Assembly (NCBI GenBank): GCA_029935695.1
Contig: JAOZJV010000117.1
Coordinates: forward strand, 1-8,825
Source: Candidatus Krumholzibacteriia bacterium
GTDB taxonomy: Bacteria; Krumholzibacteriota; Krumholzibacteriia; LZORAL124-64-63
DNA length: 8,825 nt
Direction: 5' to 3'
Numbering within the stretch: the first letter of the stretch is position 1; each line of letters opens with the position of its first letter. The notes beneath the pieces are model-generated. The model made no database searches. It saw nothing but the letters and a program-made list of their open reading frames with translations, and was not told the origin of the DNA. Made by a program: the position numbers and the translations under genes. Positions 1-7,241 of the stretch are shown here, in pieces.

Positions 1-584
1 GAGGGGTTTTGAGTTATTCGGTTGAAGGTGAGTTGAAAGCAGACTGTGGTTTGGAGGTCACCATTACCATGGGTGCCACCGGAATGGCGGCCATCAGGCA
101 GCGTCACTTTTCGGAACAGGGAGCAGGGGATCTGGCCCGCTCCATAGAGAAGACACTGATGCCTCATTCCATGGGAGCACGGATTGTTGAATTTAGCGCA
201 AGCGAAGTTGCTGGTTTGCCACTTTGGACAAGTCTGATTCAAGGCACGGCGCCTCTTCCTCACACAGCGGAATCAGTTTTTCTGCCTGCCATTTTACCAC
301 CTCTTCCCAGGCTGAAAAATATTGAAGATGTTGCCAAAGAAACCAATCGTCGGGAGCAGTGGAGTTTGATCTTGCCTGTGGGGTGGAAGGTGGAGGAAGA
401 TGATCAAACATTTGATGGTGGATCGGTTTCCTGGAACCGAAAAGTATGGAATGAAGATGGTCGGTTGCGTTTGGAGCGAAACATTACCTGGCATCCGGAC
501 AAAGTGGAAAAAATTGATTTGAAAGAGGCGCTCAGGGAGATCGCTACCAGGGAATCAGGGTTTTTAACTATTAGTATTCAATAA
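1..584 (+). CDS. DUF3857/transglutaminase-like family protein, C-terminal end (partial)
   Basis: The reading frame is open to the left edge, so this is the last ~193 residues of a longer protein; the TTG at position 9 is not a credible start. What is visible matches the C-terminal beta-rich region of DUF3857/transglutaminase-like proteins: a stretch ending in an LPVGW turn (bases ~378-392), then an amphipathic strand segment, a charged 'NEDGRLRLER' hairpin and a final helix 'DLKEALREI'. The same order occurs at the end of the next gene (LPKGW, 'DNGELVIVR', 'HLKEFKEAL'), so the two are paralogs. Family members are usually 600-700 residues, exported to the periplasm or outer surface, and of poorly defined function. 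The N-terminal domain and any catalytic triad lie outside the window. It ends 22 bases before the next start, so co-transcription is likely. The family assignment is by pattern and by similarity to the neighbour. Confidence 0.72.
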   Translation, partial: GVLSYSVEGELKADCGLEVTITMGATGMAAIRQRHFSEQGAGDLARSIEKTLMPHSMGARIVEFSASEVAGLPLWTSLIQGTAPLPHTAESVFLPAILPPLPRLKNIEDVAKETNRREQWSLILPVGWKVEEDDQTFDGGSVSWNRKVWNEDGRLRLERNITWHPDKVEKIDLKEALREIATRESGFLTISIQ

Positions 585-606
585 TCAAGAGCATTAAGGG
601 GAAAAC

Positions 607-2658
607 ATGACTTACCGCGAGGGTCGGATCTGGCTGGCTGTGACGATGATGACAATCTTACTTTCAGGGTTTGCGACAATTGTACAAGCGGGGGTCAGTT
701 GGAATATATCAGAGCGTTCGGATGAAAAAATTGTTTCACTCAACAAAGCGCTGGGAAAGAAACTGACCCAATATTCACATCTTAAAAAAGAACCAATGTT
801 CCTGCTTTTGGCAGACCAGACCTACAAAGTTGAAATGCGCTCCTACCGCCACATATTCAACCGAATCTACTTCATCAAGGACGCTTCAGCCATCAAGGAT
901 GGGTCGCGCCAATTCTTTGTCAGCGGTAATGCAAAAATTAAAGAAACTGGCGCCTGGCGGCAGCGGAATGGAAAAATTGATCGCCTGGATGACTCCACCT
1001 GGGAAATCATCGAAAATGAAGGAATGAAGGAGATCTACTTCGCGCCCATGTCTCTGGAGGACGATGACATTGTCGGCTTTTCCATGGAGACAGAAAACGA
1101 CCGGGCGTGGAGAGGCAATTACCTTTGGTTGGCCACCGATATTCCCACGATGATGAACCGGACCCGAATCAAGACCATGAAGGATTTAGCCTATCACATT
1201 TCCGGTTATCATCTCCCGCGTGATGGCTGGTCAGAGAAAATCCTGGAAAAGTCTCATGAAGTGACGGTGGATATGCGGCTGACGGTGGTTGATATTCCCT
1301 CCCTTCCGGTTGGACCCTGGACACCCAGCGAAAAAGACTACCTGCCTTACCTTTATGTCAGTCGTCGAGGGTCCTGGAATGATGATATTGGGGCCTGGTT
1401 TTATAATGTTTCCTGGAATGAAGTGGCTCATCAGGAAATGCAATGGGCTGAAGAGCTGACCAAACAAGCCCAACGCTTTGCAAGTTGGGCCAAGCAAAGA
1501 ACTTTCAGCGAAAAAACCGATGCCGGAAAAGTGGATATTTTGCATCGTTTTGTTCGTGATGAAGTGGTCAGTATCTCTGCCCGTGAGGTGGACTTTGCAG
1601 ACCGGGATCTGGTCACCGCTTTTAACGATCGACAGGCCACTGGTTTTGAGAAGGGCAGGATGCTGTATGCTCTTTGCCTGGCTGCAGGGATCGATACGGA
1701 TTTGTTGGTGGGCCGCAGCAGTTTTGCAGGTGTCATTGATATGGGCGACCCAACGGGCATGCAGTTGGTGGACTTTGTGGTCAGGCTCAATTCGGATTTT
1801 CCACGGTATTATACCCCCCAGTACGAAGATGCGGCAGCAGGAAGGCTGCCGGCACAAATGGGGGGAGCCAAGATGATGCTCATTCCTGCTTCGCTGCCTT
1901 CTTCACCCCAGGATATCTGGAGAGAATTGGCCAGCAAATCGGGCGGAAGTCTGGCTGTGATGTGGAACAATTACCGTAAACGGATAAAAAAGCTGGACTG
2001 GGCCCAATGGGAAACTCTGCCTGTTACTACGCAGGATATGATTGGTTCATCGTTGGAGACGGTTCAGGCTGATCCTGAAAATAATCAATTTTCCTTTTCT
2101 CTGAGTGTCGCCAATGGCTCAAGTCTTCAACTGAAGCTTCGTTCTGATATATCAGAGAAGGAAAATTTGGAAGATCTTTTAGGTGATCGTTTTCCCGGTG
2201 TGGATGTCGAAGATGCTATAGTAAAACACGGTATTACCATTGATGATACATTGACCGCAACGGCAACATTGTCCGGTCTCATGTTACCACCACCAGGTGC
2301 CAATGAATGGGTTTTGCCTGCGGCCACCGTTTATGGAGAGCCGGTGTTGAATCAGTGGGATGCCCATTCCGGGGATCCGTTTATGGTGCGCGGCAGTGAA
2401 CGCCGGGTCGCTGTTTGGCGCGCGCCCTTGCCCAAAGGGTGGCAGGCCATCAAACTGGAAAAAGGTTTCTGGGTGAGCAATGCCCGGATCAATTATCAGA
2501 GTGTGGTGCAGCAGGATAATGGAGAACTGGTTATCGTCCGGACACTGGAGCTCAACCAGGGAATTACAAAGGGCGATCACCTGAAAGAATTCAAAGAAGC
2601 TCTTGGCAAGATTCAAGCTCATGAGCGCAGTCCGGTTTTGATTCAAAAGCATAAGTAG
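607..2658 (+). CDS. Exported DUF3857/transglutaminase-like protein, probably catalytically dead
   Basis: 683 residues, normal family length. The ATG is preceded by a strong Shine-Dalgarno AAGGGG at 596-601, 5 bases away. Residues 1-28 form a signal peptide (R4/R7, hydrophobic core ~8-22, cleavage probably after VQA-28), so the mature protein should be exported. Domain order: DUF3857-like beta region (~65-270), transglutaminase-like helical/beta core (~280-430), and a C-terminal beta region (~490-683) that resembles the end of the preceding gene. In active relatives the core carries a GDC(K/R)DK motif, an FxHxxV histidine and an LDP aspartate. Here the aligned positions read ATGFEK (Cys to Gly346), LVDFVV (His to Asp389) and YYTPQ (Asp to Thr403). 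The fold therefore seems kept while the triad is lost, which points to a binding or structural role. The only cysteine in the protein is C357, in the following helix. The actual role is unknown. It is probably in one operon with the flanking genes. Confidence 0.85.
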   Translation: MTYREGRIWLAVTMMTILLSGFATIVQAGVSWNISERSDEKIVSLNKALGKKLTQYSHLKKEPMFLLLADQTYKVEMRSYRHIFNRIYFIKDASAIKDGSRQFFVSGNAKIKETGAWRQRNGKIDRLDDSTWEIIENEGMKEIYFAPMSLEDDDIVGFSMETENDRAWRGNYLWLATDIPTMMNRTRIKTMKDLAYHISGYHLPRDGWSEKILEKSHEVTVDMRLTVVDIPSLPVGPWTPSEKDYLPYLYVSRRGSWNDDIGAWFYNVSWNEVAHQEMQWAEELTKQAQRFASWAKQRTFSEKTDAGKVDILHRFVRDEVVSISAREVDFADRDLVTAFNDRQATGFEKGRMLYALCLAAGIDTDLLVGRSSFAGVIDMGDPTGMQLVDFVVRLNSDFPRYYTPQYEDAAAGRLPAQMGGAKMMLIPASLPSSPQDIWRELASKSGGSLAVMWNNYRKRIKKLDWAQWETLPVTTQDMIGSSLETVQADPENNQFSFSLSVANGSSLQLKLRSDISEKENLEDLLGDRFPGVDVEDAIVKHGITIDDTLTATATLSGLMLPPPGANEWVLPAATVYGEPVLNQWDAHSGDPFMVRGSERRVAVWRAPLPKGWQAIKLEKGFWVSNARINYQSVVQQDNGELVIVRTLELNQGITKGDHLKEFKEALGKIQAHERSPVLIQKHK

Positions 2659-2670
2659 AAACAGGTTGCC

Positions 2671-3324
2671 ATGGTTTTCCAAACAAACTACAAGGGCTTC
2701 ATCTTCGACATGGATGGCCTCCTGATTGATTCAGAATATCTCTGGAGGCGGGCAGAAATTGTGACTCTTCAGGCTGTAGGCGTGCCATTAACCGATGAAA
2801 TGTGCAAAGAAACCATGGGCACCAGGCTCGATGAGATGGTGGCCTATTGGTATACAAAATTCCCATGGACAGGCCGGTCCCGGGAAGACATCGGCAGTGA
2901 AATCCTGAGTCGGGTGACGGCCCTGATTGCCGCCGAAGGACAACCCCTGCCCGGAGTGATTGAGGTGTTGGATCTTCTGATGGCCCAAAAGAGATCTTTG
3001 GCTTTGGCCTCATCTTCCCCTTGCGATTTAATTGAAGCGGTTCTTGTTCGATTGGAAATCAAGAAGGCCTTTCCCGTTGTTTGTTCTGCCGTGAATGAAA
3101 AACTGGGCAAACCCGACCCGGCAGTGTATTTGACGGCTGCAAGGAAAATGGGGTTGTCTCCAGGACAGTGTGTGGCTTTTGAAGATTCACCCGCGGGGGT
3201 TGCCTCGGCAAAGGCTGCCGGAATGTCGGTGGTGGCCGTTTCCCGGGAAACTGAAAAAGACAAGTTGTCGGCAGCCGATCTGGTGCTGAATTCTCTTGAA
3301 GAGTTCGTGCCTCTTTTGAGTTAA
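2671..3324 (+). CDS. hxpB: HAD-superfamily sugar-phosphate phosphatase, HxpB/YniC-like
   Basis: 217 residues, close to the ~222 of E. coli HxpB (YniC), a cytoplasmic phosphatase acting on 2-deoxyglucose-6-phosphate and hexitol phosphates. All four HAD motifs are visible: motif I DMDG with nucleophile D13 and acid/base D15, motif II Ser ~114 in LASSSP, motif III Lys147 in KLGKPDP, and motif IV E171/D172 in EDSPAG. A helical C1 cap sits at ~20-85 and keeps features I recall from YniC, such as 'LLIDSE.LW.RAE' near the N terminus and 'WY...PW.G.SR' at ~60-71. There is no signal peptide. The start lies 12 bases after the preceding stop with only a weak AGG upstream, so translational coupling is plausible. 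A general metabolic or detoxifying phosphatase downstream of envelope-protein genes has no obvious pathway link. Substrate is inferred from family resemblance; another beta-phosphoglucomutase-like hydrolase is the main alternative. Confidence 0.88.
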   Translation: MVFQTNYKGFIFDMDGLLIDSEYLWRRAEIVTLQAVGVPLTDEMCKETMGTRLDEMVAYWYTKFPWTGRSREDIGSEILSRVTALIAAEGQPLPGVIEVLDLLMAQKRSLALASSSPCDLIEAVLVRLEIKKAFPVVCSAVNEKLGKPDPAVYLTAARKMGLSPGQCVAFEDSPAGVASAKAAGMSVVAVSRETEKDKLSAADLVLNSLEEFVPLLS

Positions 3325-3375
3325 GCTCTTCTTAAAAGAAAACCAAATCTCCAATTCAGAGGATGGTCCAATTTC

Positions 3376-4776
3376 ATGAAACTCACTTTCTACGGCGCAG
3401 CCCGAACCGTCACCGGCAGCCGTCATCTTCTGGAGGCCGCCGGCCAACGCATTCTCATCGATTGCGGCATGTTTCAGGGCTTGAAAAAACTTCGCCGCCT
3501 GAACTGGGATGAACCGGGATTCGATCCGGGATTTCTGGATCACGTGGTTCTGACTCACGCCCACATCGACCACACGGGTTACACTCCCCGCCTCATGCAG
3601 TACGGCTATCGAGGCCCTATTCACTGCACTCCGGCCACGGCGGAATTGCTGGAAGTCATGCTCATGGATTCCGCCCACATCCAGGAAGAAGATGCGGCCT
3701 GGGCAAACAAACGCGGATTCTCCAAACACAAACCGGCAGAGCCTCTTTACACCTCCCAGGATGCCCTGCAGGCTCTCAAATTGCTGAGTCCGACCAAGTT
3801 CAGCAAGTGGCAAAGCCTGTCTTCGGATATCCGTCTGCGGCTGGGAAATTCCGGGCATATTCTGGGGGCAGCCTTTGCCGAACTGCGCATTCGCAATGGC
3901 CGCACCGATGGAGTGAACGAAGGTGAAACCACCATTATTTACAGCGGAGATGTGGGGCGCTACGACGTGCCCCTGCACAGCGATCCGGAAGACATGCCTG
4001 CCTGTGATGTGCTGGTGGTGGAGTCGACCTATGGCACCCGCGAGCACAACCGCGAATCGGTCCTCGATCAAATCCGCAAGGAGTTTGAACTGACCATCCA
4101 CAAACGCGGGGTGGTGCTGGTGCCCAGCTTTGCCGTGGGCCGAACCCAACTGATCGGGTTGATTCTGCGGGACCTTATGCGTGAGGGAGAGCTGGCCGAA
4201 GTGCCCATCCACATCGACAGTCCCATGGCCATTTCCGCCACGACTATTTATTCAAGGCACCTGTATGATTGCAACCTGGACAAGGAGATCACCTTCGATG
4301 GACGCAACCGCATTTTCCCCAGGAAAGTGAAGTTGCACCGCACGGTTCACGAGTCCAAAGACCTGAACAATATGGATGGCCCGAGGGTGATCATTGCCGC
4401 CAGCGGAATGATGACCGGAGGCCGCATTTTGCATCACCTGACCAGAAGGTTGGGCAGTCCTCACAACCTGGTCATGCTGACAGGGTATCAGGCGGTGGGC
4501 ACCCGTGGCCGTGCGCTGCAGGAAGGCGCCAAAAGCTTGCGTATCCACGGTCAGGATGTGGAAGTCAAGGCCCGGGTGGCCACCATCAAGGGTTTGAGCA
4601 GTCATGGTGATGGCAATGAGATCATGCGCTGGATTGGCACCGCGCCCATGCCACCCAAGAGAGTTTTTGTGGTGCACGGTGAAGAAGAAAATGCACTGGA
4701 ATTTGCCAAACGCATCAAGCTGGAAATCGGAGCCGAGGTTACCGTGCCGCACATGAAGGAAAGTTTTGAAATTTAG
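3376..4776 (+). CDS. Beta-CASP metallo-beta-lactamase-fold ribonuclease (CPSF73-like)
   Basis: 466 residues, typical of the stand-alone bacterial beta-CASP family (Thermus TTHA0252-like exonucleases), which uses two zinc ions to cut RNA in the cytoplasm. Metal-binding motifs appear in order: D29 in LIDCG, H61-x-H63-x-D65-H66, H161 in SGHILGAA and D192 in YSGDVG. Beta-CASP motif A is E216 in VESTYG, motif B is H410 in LSSHGD and motif C is H434 in VVHGEEEN. The PSFAVGRTQ and DSPMA segments (~250-284) and ASGMMTGGR (~342-350) are also family hallmarks. All catalytic positions are intact. MKLTFYGAARTVTGS is the expected N terminus, which fixes the start. The best Shine-Dalgarno, AGAGGA at 3358-3363, is a rather long 12 bases upstream. 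An out-of-frame ATG at 3363 overlaps it. The gene looks more C-rich at third codon positions than the first two. RNA target unknown. It ends 6 bases from the convergent kinase gene. Confidence 0.93.
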   Translation: MKLTFYGAARTVTGSRHLLEAAGQRILIDCGMFQGLKKLRRLNWDEPGFDPGFLDHVVLTHAHIDHTGYTPRLMQYGYRGPIHCTPATAELLEVMLMDSAHIQEEDAAWANKRGFSKHKPAEPLYTSQDALQALKLLSPTKFSKWQSLSSDIRLRLGNSGHILGAAFAELRIRNGRTDGVNEGETTIIYSGDVGRYDVPLHSDPEDMPACDVLVVESTYGTREHNRESVLDQIRKEFELTIHKRGVVLVPSFAVGRTQLIGLILRDLMREGELAEVPIHIDSPMAISATTIYSRHLYDCNLDKEITFDGRNRIFPRKVKLHRTVHESKDLNNMDGPRVIIAASGMMTGGRILHHLTRRLGSPHNLVMLTGYQAVGTRGRALQEGAKSLRIHGQDVEVKARVATIKGLSSHGDGNEIMRWIGTAPMPPKRVFVVHGEEENALEFAKRIKLEIGAEVTVPHMKESFEI

Positions 4777-4782
4777 ATGATT

Positions 4783-6366
4783 CTAGGCTCGGGGCACAAT
4801 CAGAGAGAAGGTTGTGCCCTGGCCTGGCTGGCTGCACTTGATCTTCAAATGACCATCATATTTTCGCAGCAGACGCTGAGACTTGGACAGACCCAGACCG
4901 CCGCCGGGGCGTGAGGAAAAGCCGGGCTCCATCACTCGCTGGTGGTCATCGGTGGCGATGCCGATGCCTGTGTCGGACACTTCGATTTTCACCATTCCAT
5001 TGACGGGTTGCCAGGTGATGCTCAGCTTGCGATGGTGTGCGGTGGCCATGGCCAGGCAGGCGTTGCCCACCAGGTTGTCCAGGATGAATCCCAGCTCATC
5101 GGCATCCATGCGGCACTTGGGTGATTGCTGGGCAAGATCCAGCCCGACCCCACCCGCTTCCATGGCAGCCAACATTCCTGTTTGAACTTCCACACTGTTT
5201 TGTTCAAGGGCTTCCTGGTTTGCACGCAGAACTTTGTCCAGCACACGAGACAATGGAGCACAGAAGAAATCACTCACCTGATGCCGCAGACTTTGCAACA
5301 GAGCCTCGGTGGTTTTTTCTTCCTTGTGCAGATTCGCCTGATGGCGATCGATGGCCTCGGCAGAAAAACCATGGGTGTTCAGATCGGCCAATGAGAAGTT
5401 GATGCGGCTGATGGCAGCAAGAGCTTCATTCACCACCGAATCTGAAACTTTAGCCTGCCGGGCTCTTTCCAGAATATTGCTCAAACGGGGCAAGGCGTCT
5501 TCGTGGCAATCCTGCCAGATTTCCTTCATGCGGGCCATCAGATTGGGATTCATGCCCACACCCGATTGCAGGGCATCCAGCATCCAAACCAGGCGGCGCA
5601 GAGAACGCAGGGGAGCCATGGCGCCGTGGTTGGAAACTTCCAGATCTTCCATCAAGTGGAGGCGGCGTTCCTTAAGGTGTTGAGGATTATCGGTGGGTTG
5701 CAGGACTGAAGCAGGTGAATCTTCCTGAGGGCGGCGTGCGGCCAACCAAATCATACCGGCGATGAGGAGCCCGAGGCCCAATCCCGAGAGCACGAGGGCG
5801 CGGGGGTTGTTGAAGTGGCGGGTAAAAAAGCCGGCCACGGCCAAGGGGTTTCGTTCCAGAATGAAGCTGCCAGGATTTGCATTCAGAAGGAAGAATGAAG
5901 GGTTATCCTCCATTTGGCCTATGACCACCGATCTGGATACCTTTTTACCCGCATCCTGATAAGTGCCGACCACTTTAAAATCCCGATCCAGGATGAGTCC
6001 CACACCATCGCGGTCCTGGATGATGATTCCTTTTTCTCCAGAGGGACCGGGCAGATCCAACATCCCCATCATGTTAAGGCCGCGTTTGCGTGTGGCTTTC
6101 TGTTGAATTTCCAACTGTTGATTTTCATACCGTATACGAAAAAGAGAGGAATACCGGTTTCCGATGATGATGTCCAGGTGGTTTTCCCGGTGGGCAGGGA
6201 TCAACTGACACCCAAGAATTTGGTAATCTTTCTCCAGTTGCGCCTGCAGTTCTCCCTGGCTGTTCCAGACAGAAAGATTGCCTTTTTTCTGGTAAATATT
6301 ATGCACGGCAGTGACGATTTCTAGACTTCCGTCACCATCGAGGTCACCGGTTTGCAAATTGGTATA
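4783..6366 (-). repeat. Tandem gene duplication, copy in the downstream kinase
   Basis: These 1584 bases correspond to 7242-8825 at a constant offset of 2459. Similarity is highest at the 3' end of the genes: 5043-5093 and 7502-7552 are identical over 51 bases, synonymous positions included. The duplicated unit is at least this long; its other end in the upstream copy lies beyond the window. It is an old direct duplication of a coding gene, not a mobile element, since no terminal repeats or transposase are present. Confidence 0.85.
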
Positions 6367-7239
6367 GCCCGGTTCGGAATCCAGCTCCCGGTGCCACAAC
6401 AAGCTTCCGTCGGCTTTGAGGGCAAACATATATGGCCGGTCATCACTGAAGCCGTTGACTTTTCGGCCGTGCAGATTGTGGGGGGACCGGGATGCCAGGA
6501 GAATTTCTTCAGTGCCGTTACCATCCAGATCCAGAATGTAGCAGTAGTTGTGGGTCAAGGCTGACCCAGGCATAAAACTCCAAAGGATTTCGCCGGTCCA
6601 GGGGTCCACAGCATAGGCGCCGCGTTTATCCAGATCAAAGCCGGTATCGCAGATCATGATCAAGGCTTTGCGAGGGCCGGTTTCCGCGGGAACATCCATG
6701 GCGCCCAGGACAAAGTAAGAGCCATCCCACTTCTTGTCCTGATTAATATCGGGGCCGCCGGGCAGATCGAATTGGCTTTCGATGGTCCCTTGTTCCGCAT
6801 CAACTACCCAAAACCGAAAAGACATGAAATCGCTGGAAGCGCCGGTGACCACCACCATGGTTTTTTCATGGCCCAGATCTAGGGCTCCACTGATTCCGAA
6901 ATTGGCTTTTTTATGATCGTGATGGTGGAATTCTGCAGGCAAGTTGAGTTGCCAGCGAGTCATGTTCCTGCCAGTGGAATACTCTTCACAATTAACGTGA
7001 CCATCCCTTGAAAAAATAATTTCTAATTCAGGATCCTGGTCAGCATTAACCAGTGAAAGGGGTAAGAGAGTTCCCTGGCGTTGCAGTGGTACGTCGTAAG
7101 CGGGTATGTGCACCACGTTGAAAGGAAGGAATGATTGAATCTCATCAAGGTTGGTTGTTGTGGCAATTGTTTGGCCAGGGCACCCCAGGATGGCTCCACA
7201 CAAAAACATGTAAAAAGAAAGAGTTCCCAATGCCCTCAT
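4783..7239 (-). CDS. Sensor histidine kinase with extracytoplasmic FG-GAP/PQQ-like beta-propeller (downstream copy)
   Basis: 818 residues. Residues 1-~26 are an export signal; ILGC (17-20) could be a lipobox, so SPI or lipoprotein processing is open. Residues ~40-460 look like a beta-propeller. Asp-rich calcium-type loops occur at NADQDPELEI (65-74), DLDGNGTEEI (237-246), and DLDGDGSLEI (299-308). PQQ-like blade motifs include DPWTGEILW (212-220) and DGSLLW. A His cluster HHHDH sits at 105-109. One membrane helix spans ~481-501, followed by a cytoplasmic helical region ~520-690. The GHKL ATPase domain shows the N-box around N722/N726, G1 DTGIGI (756-761), F774 and G2 GGGLGL (779-784). This predicts a sensor kinase that reads a periplasmic signal. 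No canonical H-box precedes the N-box at the usual ~100-115 residues; H538, H579 and H638 are candidates conserved in the paralog. The start is 2 bases after the upstream stop, with its ribosome site inside that gene. No response regulator is in view. Confidence 0.85.
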   Translation of the reverse strand: MRALGTLSFYMFLCGAILGCPGQTIATTTNLDEIQSFLPFNVVHIPAYDVPLQRQGTLLPLSLVNADQDPELEIIFSRDGHVNCEEYSTGRNMTRWQLNLPAEFHHHDHKKANFGISGALDLGHEKTMVVVTGASSDFMSFRFWVVDAEQGTIESQFDLPGGPDINQDKKWDGSYFVLGAMDVPAETGPRKALIMICDTGFDLDKRGAYAVDPWTGEILWSFMPGSALTHNYCYILDLDGNGTEEILLASRSPHNLHGRKVNGFSDDRPYMFALKADGSLLWHRELDSEPGYTNLQTGDLDGDGSLEIVTAVHNIYQKKGNLSVWNSQGELQAQLEKDYQILGCQLIPAHRENHLDIIIGNRYSSLFRIRYENQQLEIQQKATRKRGLNMMGMLDLPGPSGEKGIIIQDRDGVGLILDRDFKVVGTYQDAGKKVSRSVVIGQMEDNPSFFLLNANPGSFILERNPLAVAGFFTRHFNNPRALVLSGLGLGLLIAGMIWLAARRPQEDSPASVLQPTDNPQHLKERRLHLMEDLEVSNHGAMAPLRSLRRLVWMLDALQSGVGMNPNLMARMKEIWQDCHEDALPRLSNILERARQAKVSDSVVNEALAAISRINFSLADLNTHGFSAEAIDRHQANLHKEEKTTEALLQSLRHQVSDFFCAPLSRVLDKVLRANQEALEQNSVEVQTGMLAAMEAGGVGLDLAQQSPKCRMDADELGFILDNLVGNACLAMATAHHRKLSITWQPVNGMVKIEVSDTGIGIATDDHQRVMEPGFSSRPGGGLGLSKSQRLLRKYDGHLKIKCSQPGQGTTFSLIVPRA
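4792..4819. repeat. 8-bp perfect inverted repeat at the convergent gene junction
   Basis: GGGCACAA at 4792-4799 is the exact reverse complement of TTGTGCCC at 4812-4819, with a 12-base loop. One G-T pair could extend the stem on each side. It lies inside the last codons of the minus-strand kinase gene, 16 bases past the stop of the plus-strand ribonuclease gene. It could act as a transcription stop for the plus-strand operon, but no T-run follows the stem on either strand, so intrinsic termination is doubtful. The equivalent place in the upstream kinase copy (7251-7278) does not keep the pairing, which argues against a conserved role. Confidence 0.4.
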
Positions 7240-7241
7240 AT

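Noticed and set aside
9..11. TTG as start of the first gene
   Set aside because: The frame continues open to the window edge and the visible part is only the C-terminal region of a larger family; this is an internal Leu codon.
1231..1857. 208-codon minus-strand open frame inside the exported pseudo-transglutaminase gene
   Set aside because: It overlaps fully with a gene that has a signal peptide and family domains; the predicted product has no recognisable features.
3312..3337. Possible hairpin or promoter (TTGAGT at 3316) between the phosphatase and ribonuclease genes
   Set aside because: The CTTTT/AAAAG arms leave an unbalanced interior loop with only a 3-bp inner stem, and no -10-like hexamer lies at 16-18 bases from TTGAGT.
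3187..4212. 341-codon minus-strand open frame opposite the HAD and ribonuclease genes
   Set aside because: It lies antisense to two genes with intact catalytic motifs, and its translation shows no recognisable motif. It is a composition-driven shadow frame.
5281..5283. H653 or H633 of the downstream kinase as the phosphoacceptor
   Set aside because: The aligned positions in the upstream copy are Arg and Leu, so neither is conserved even between the two paralogs.
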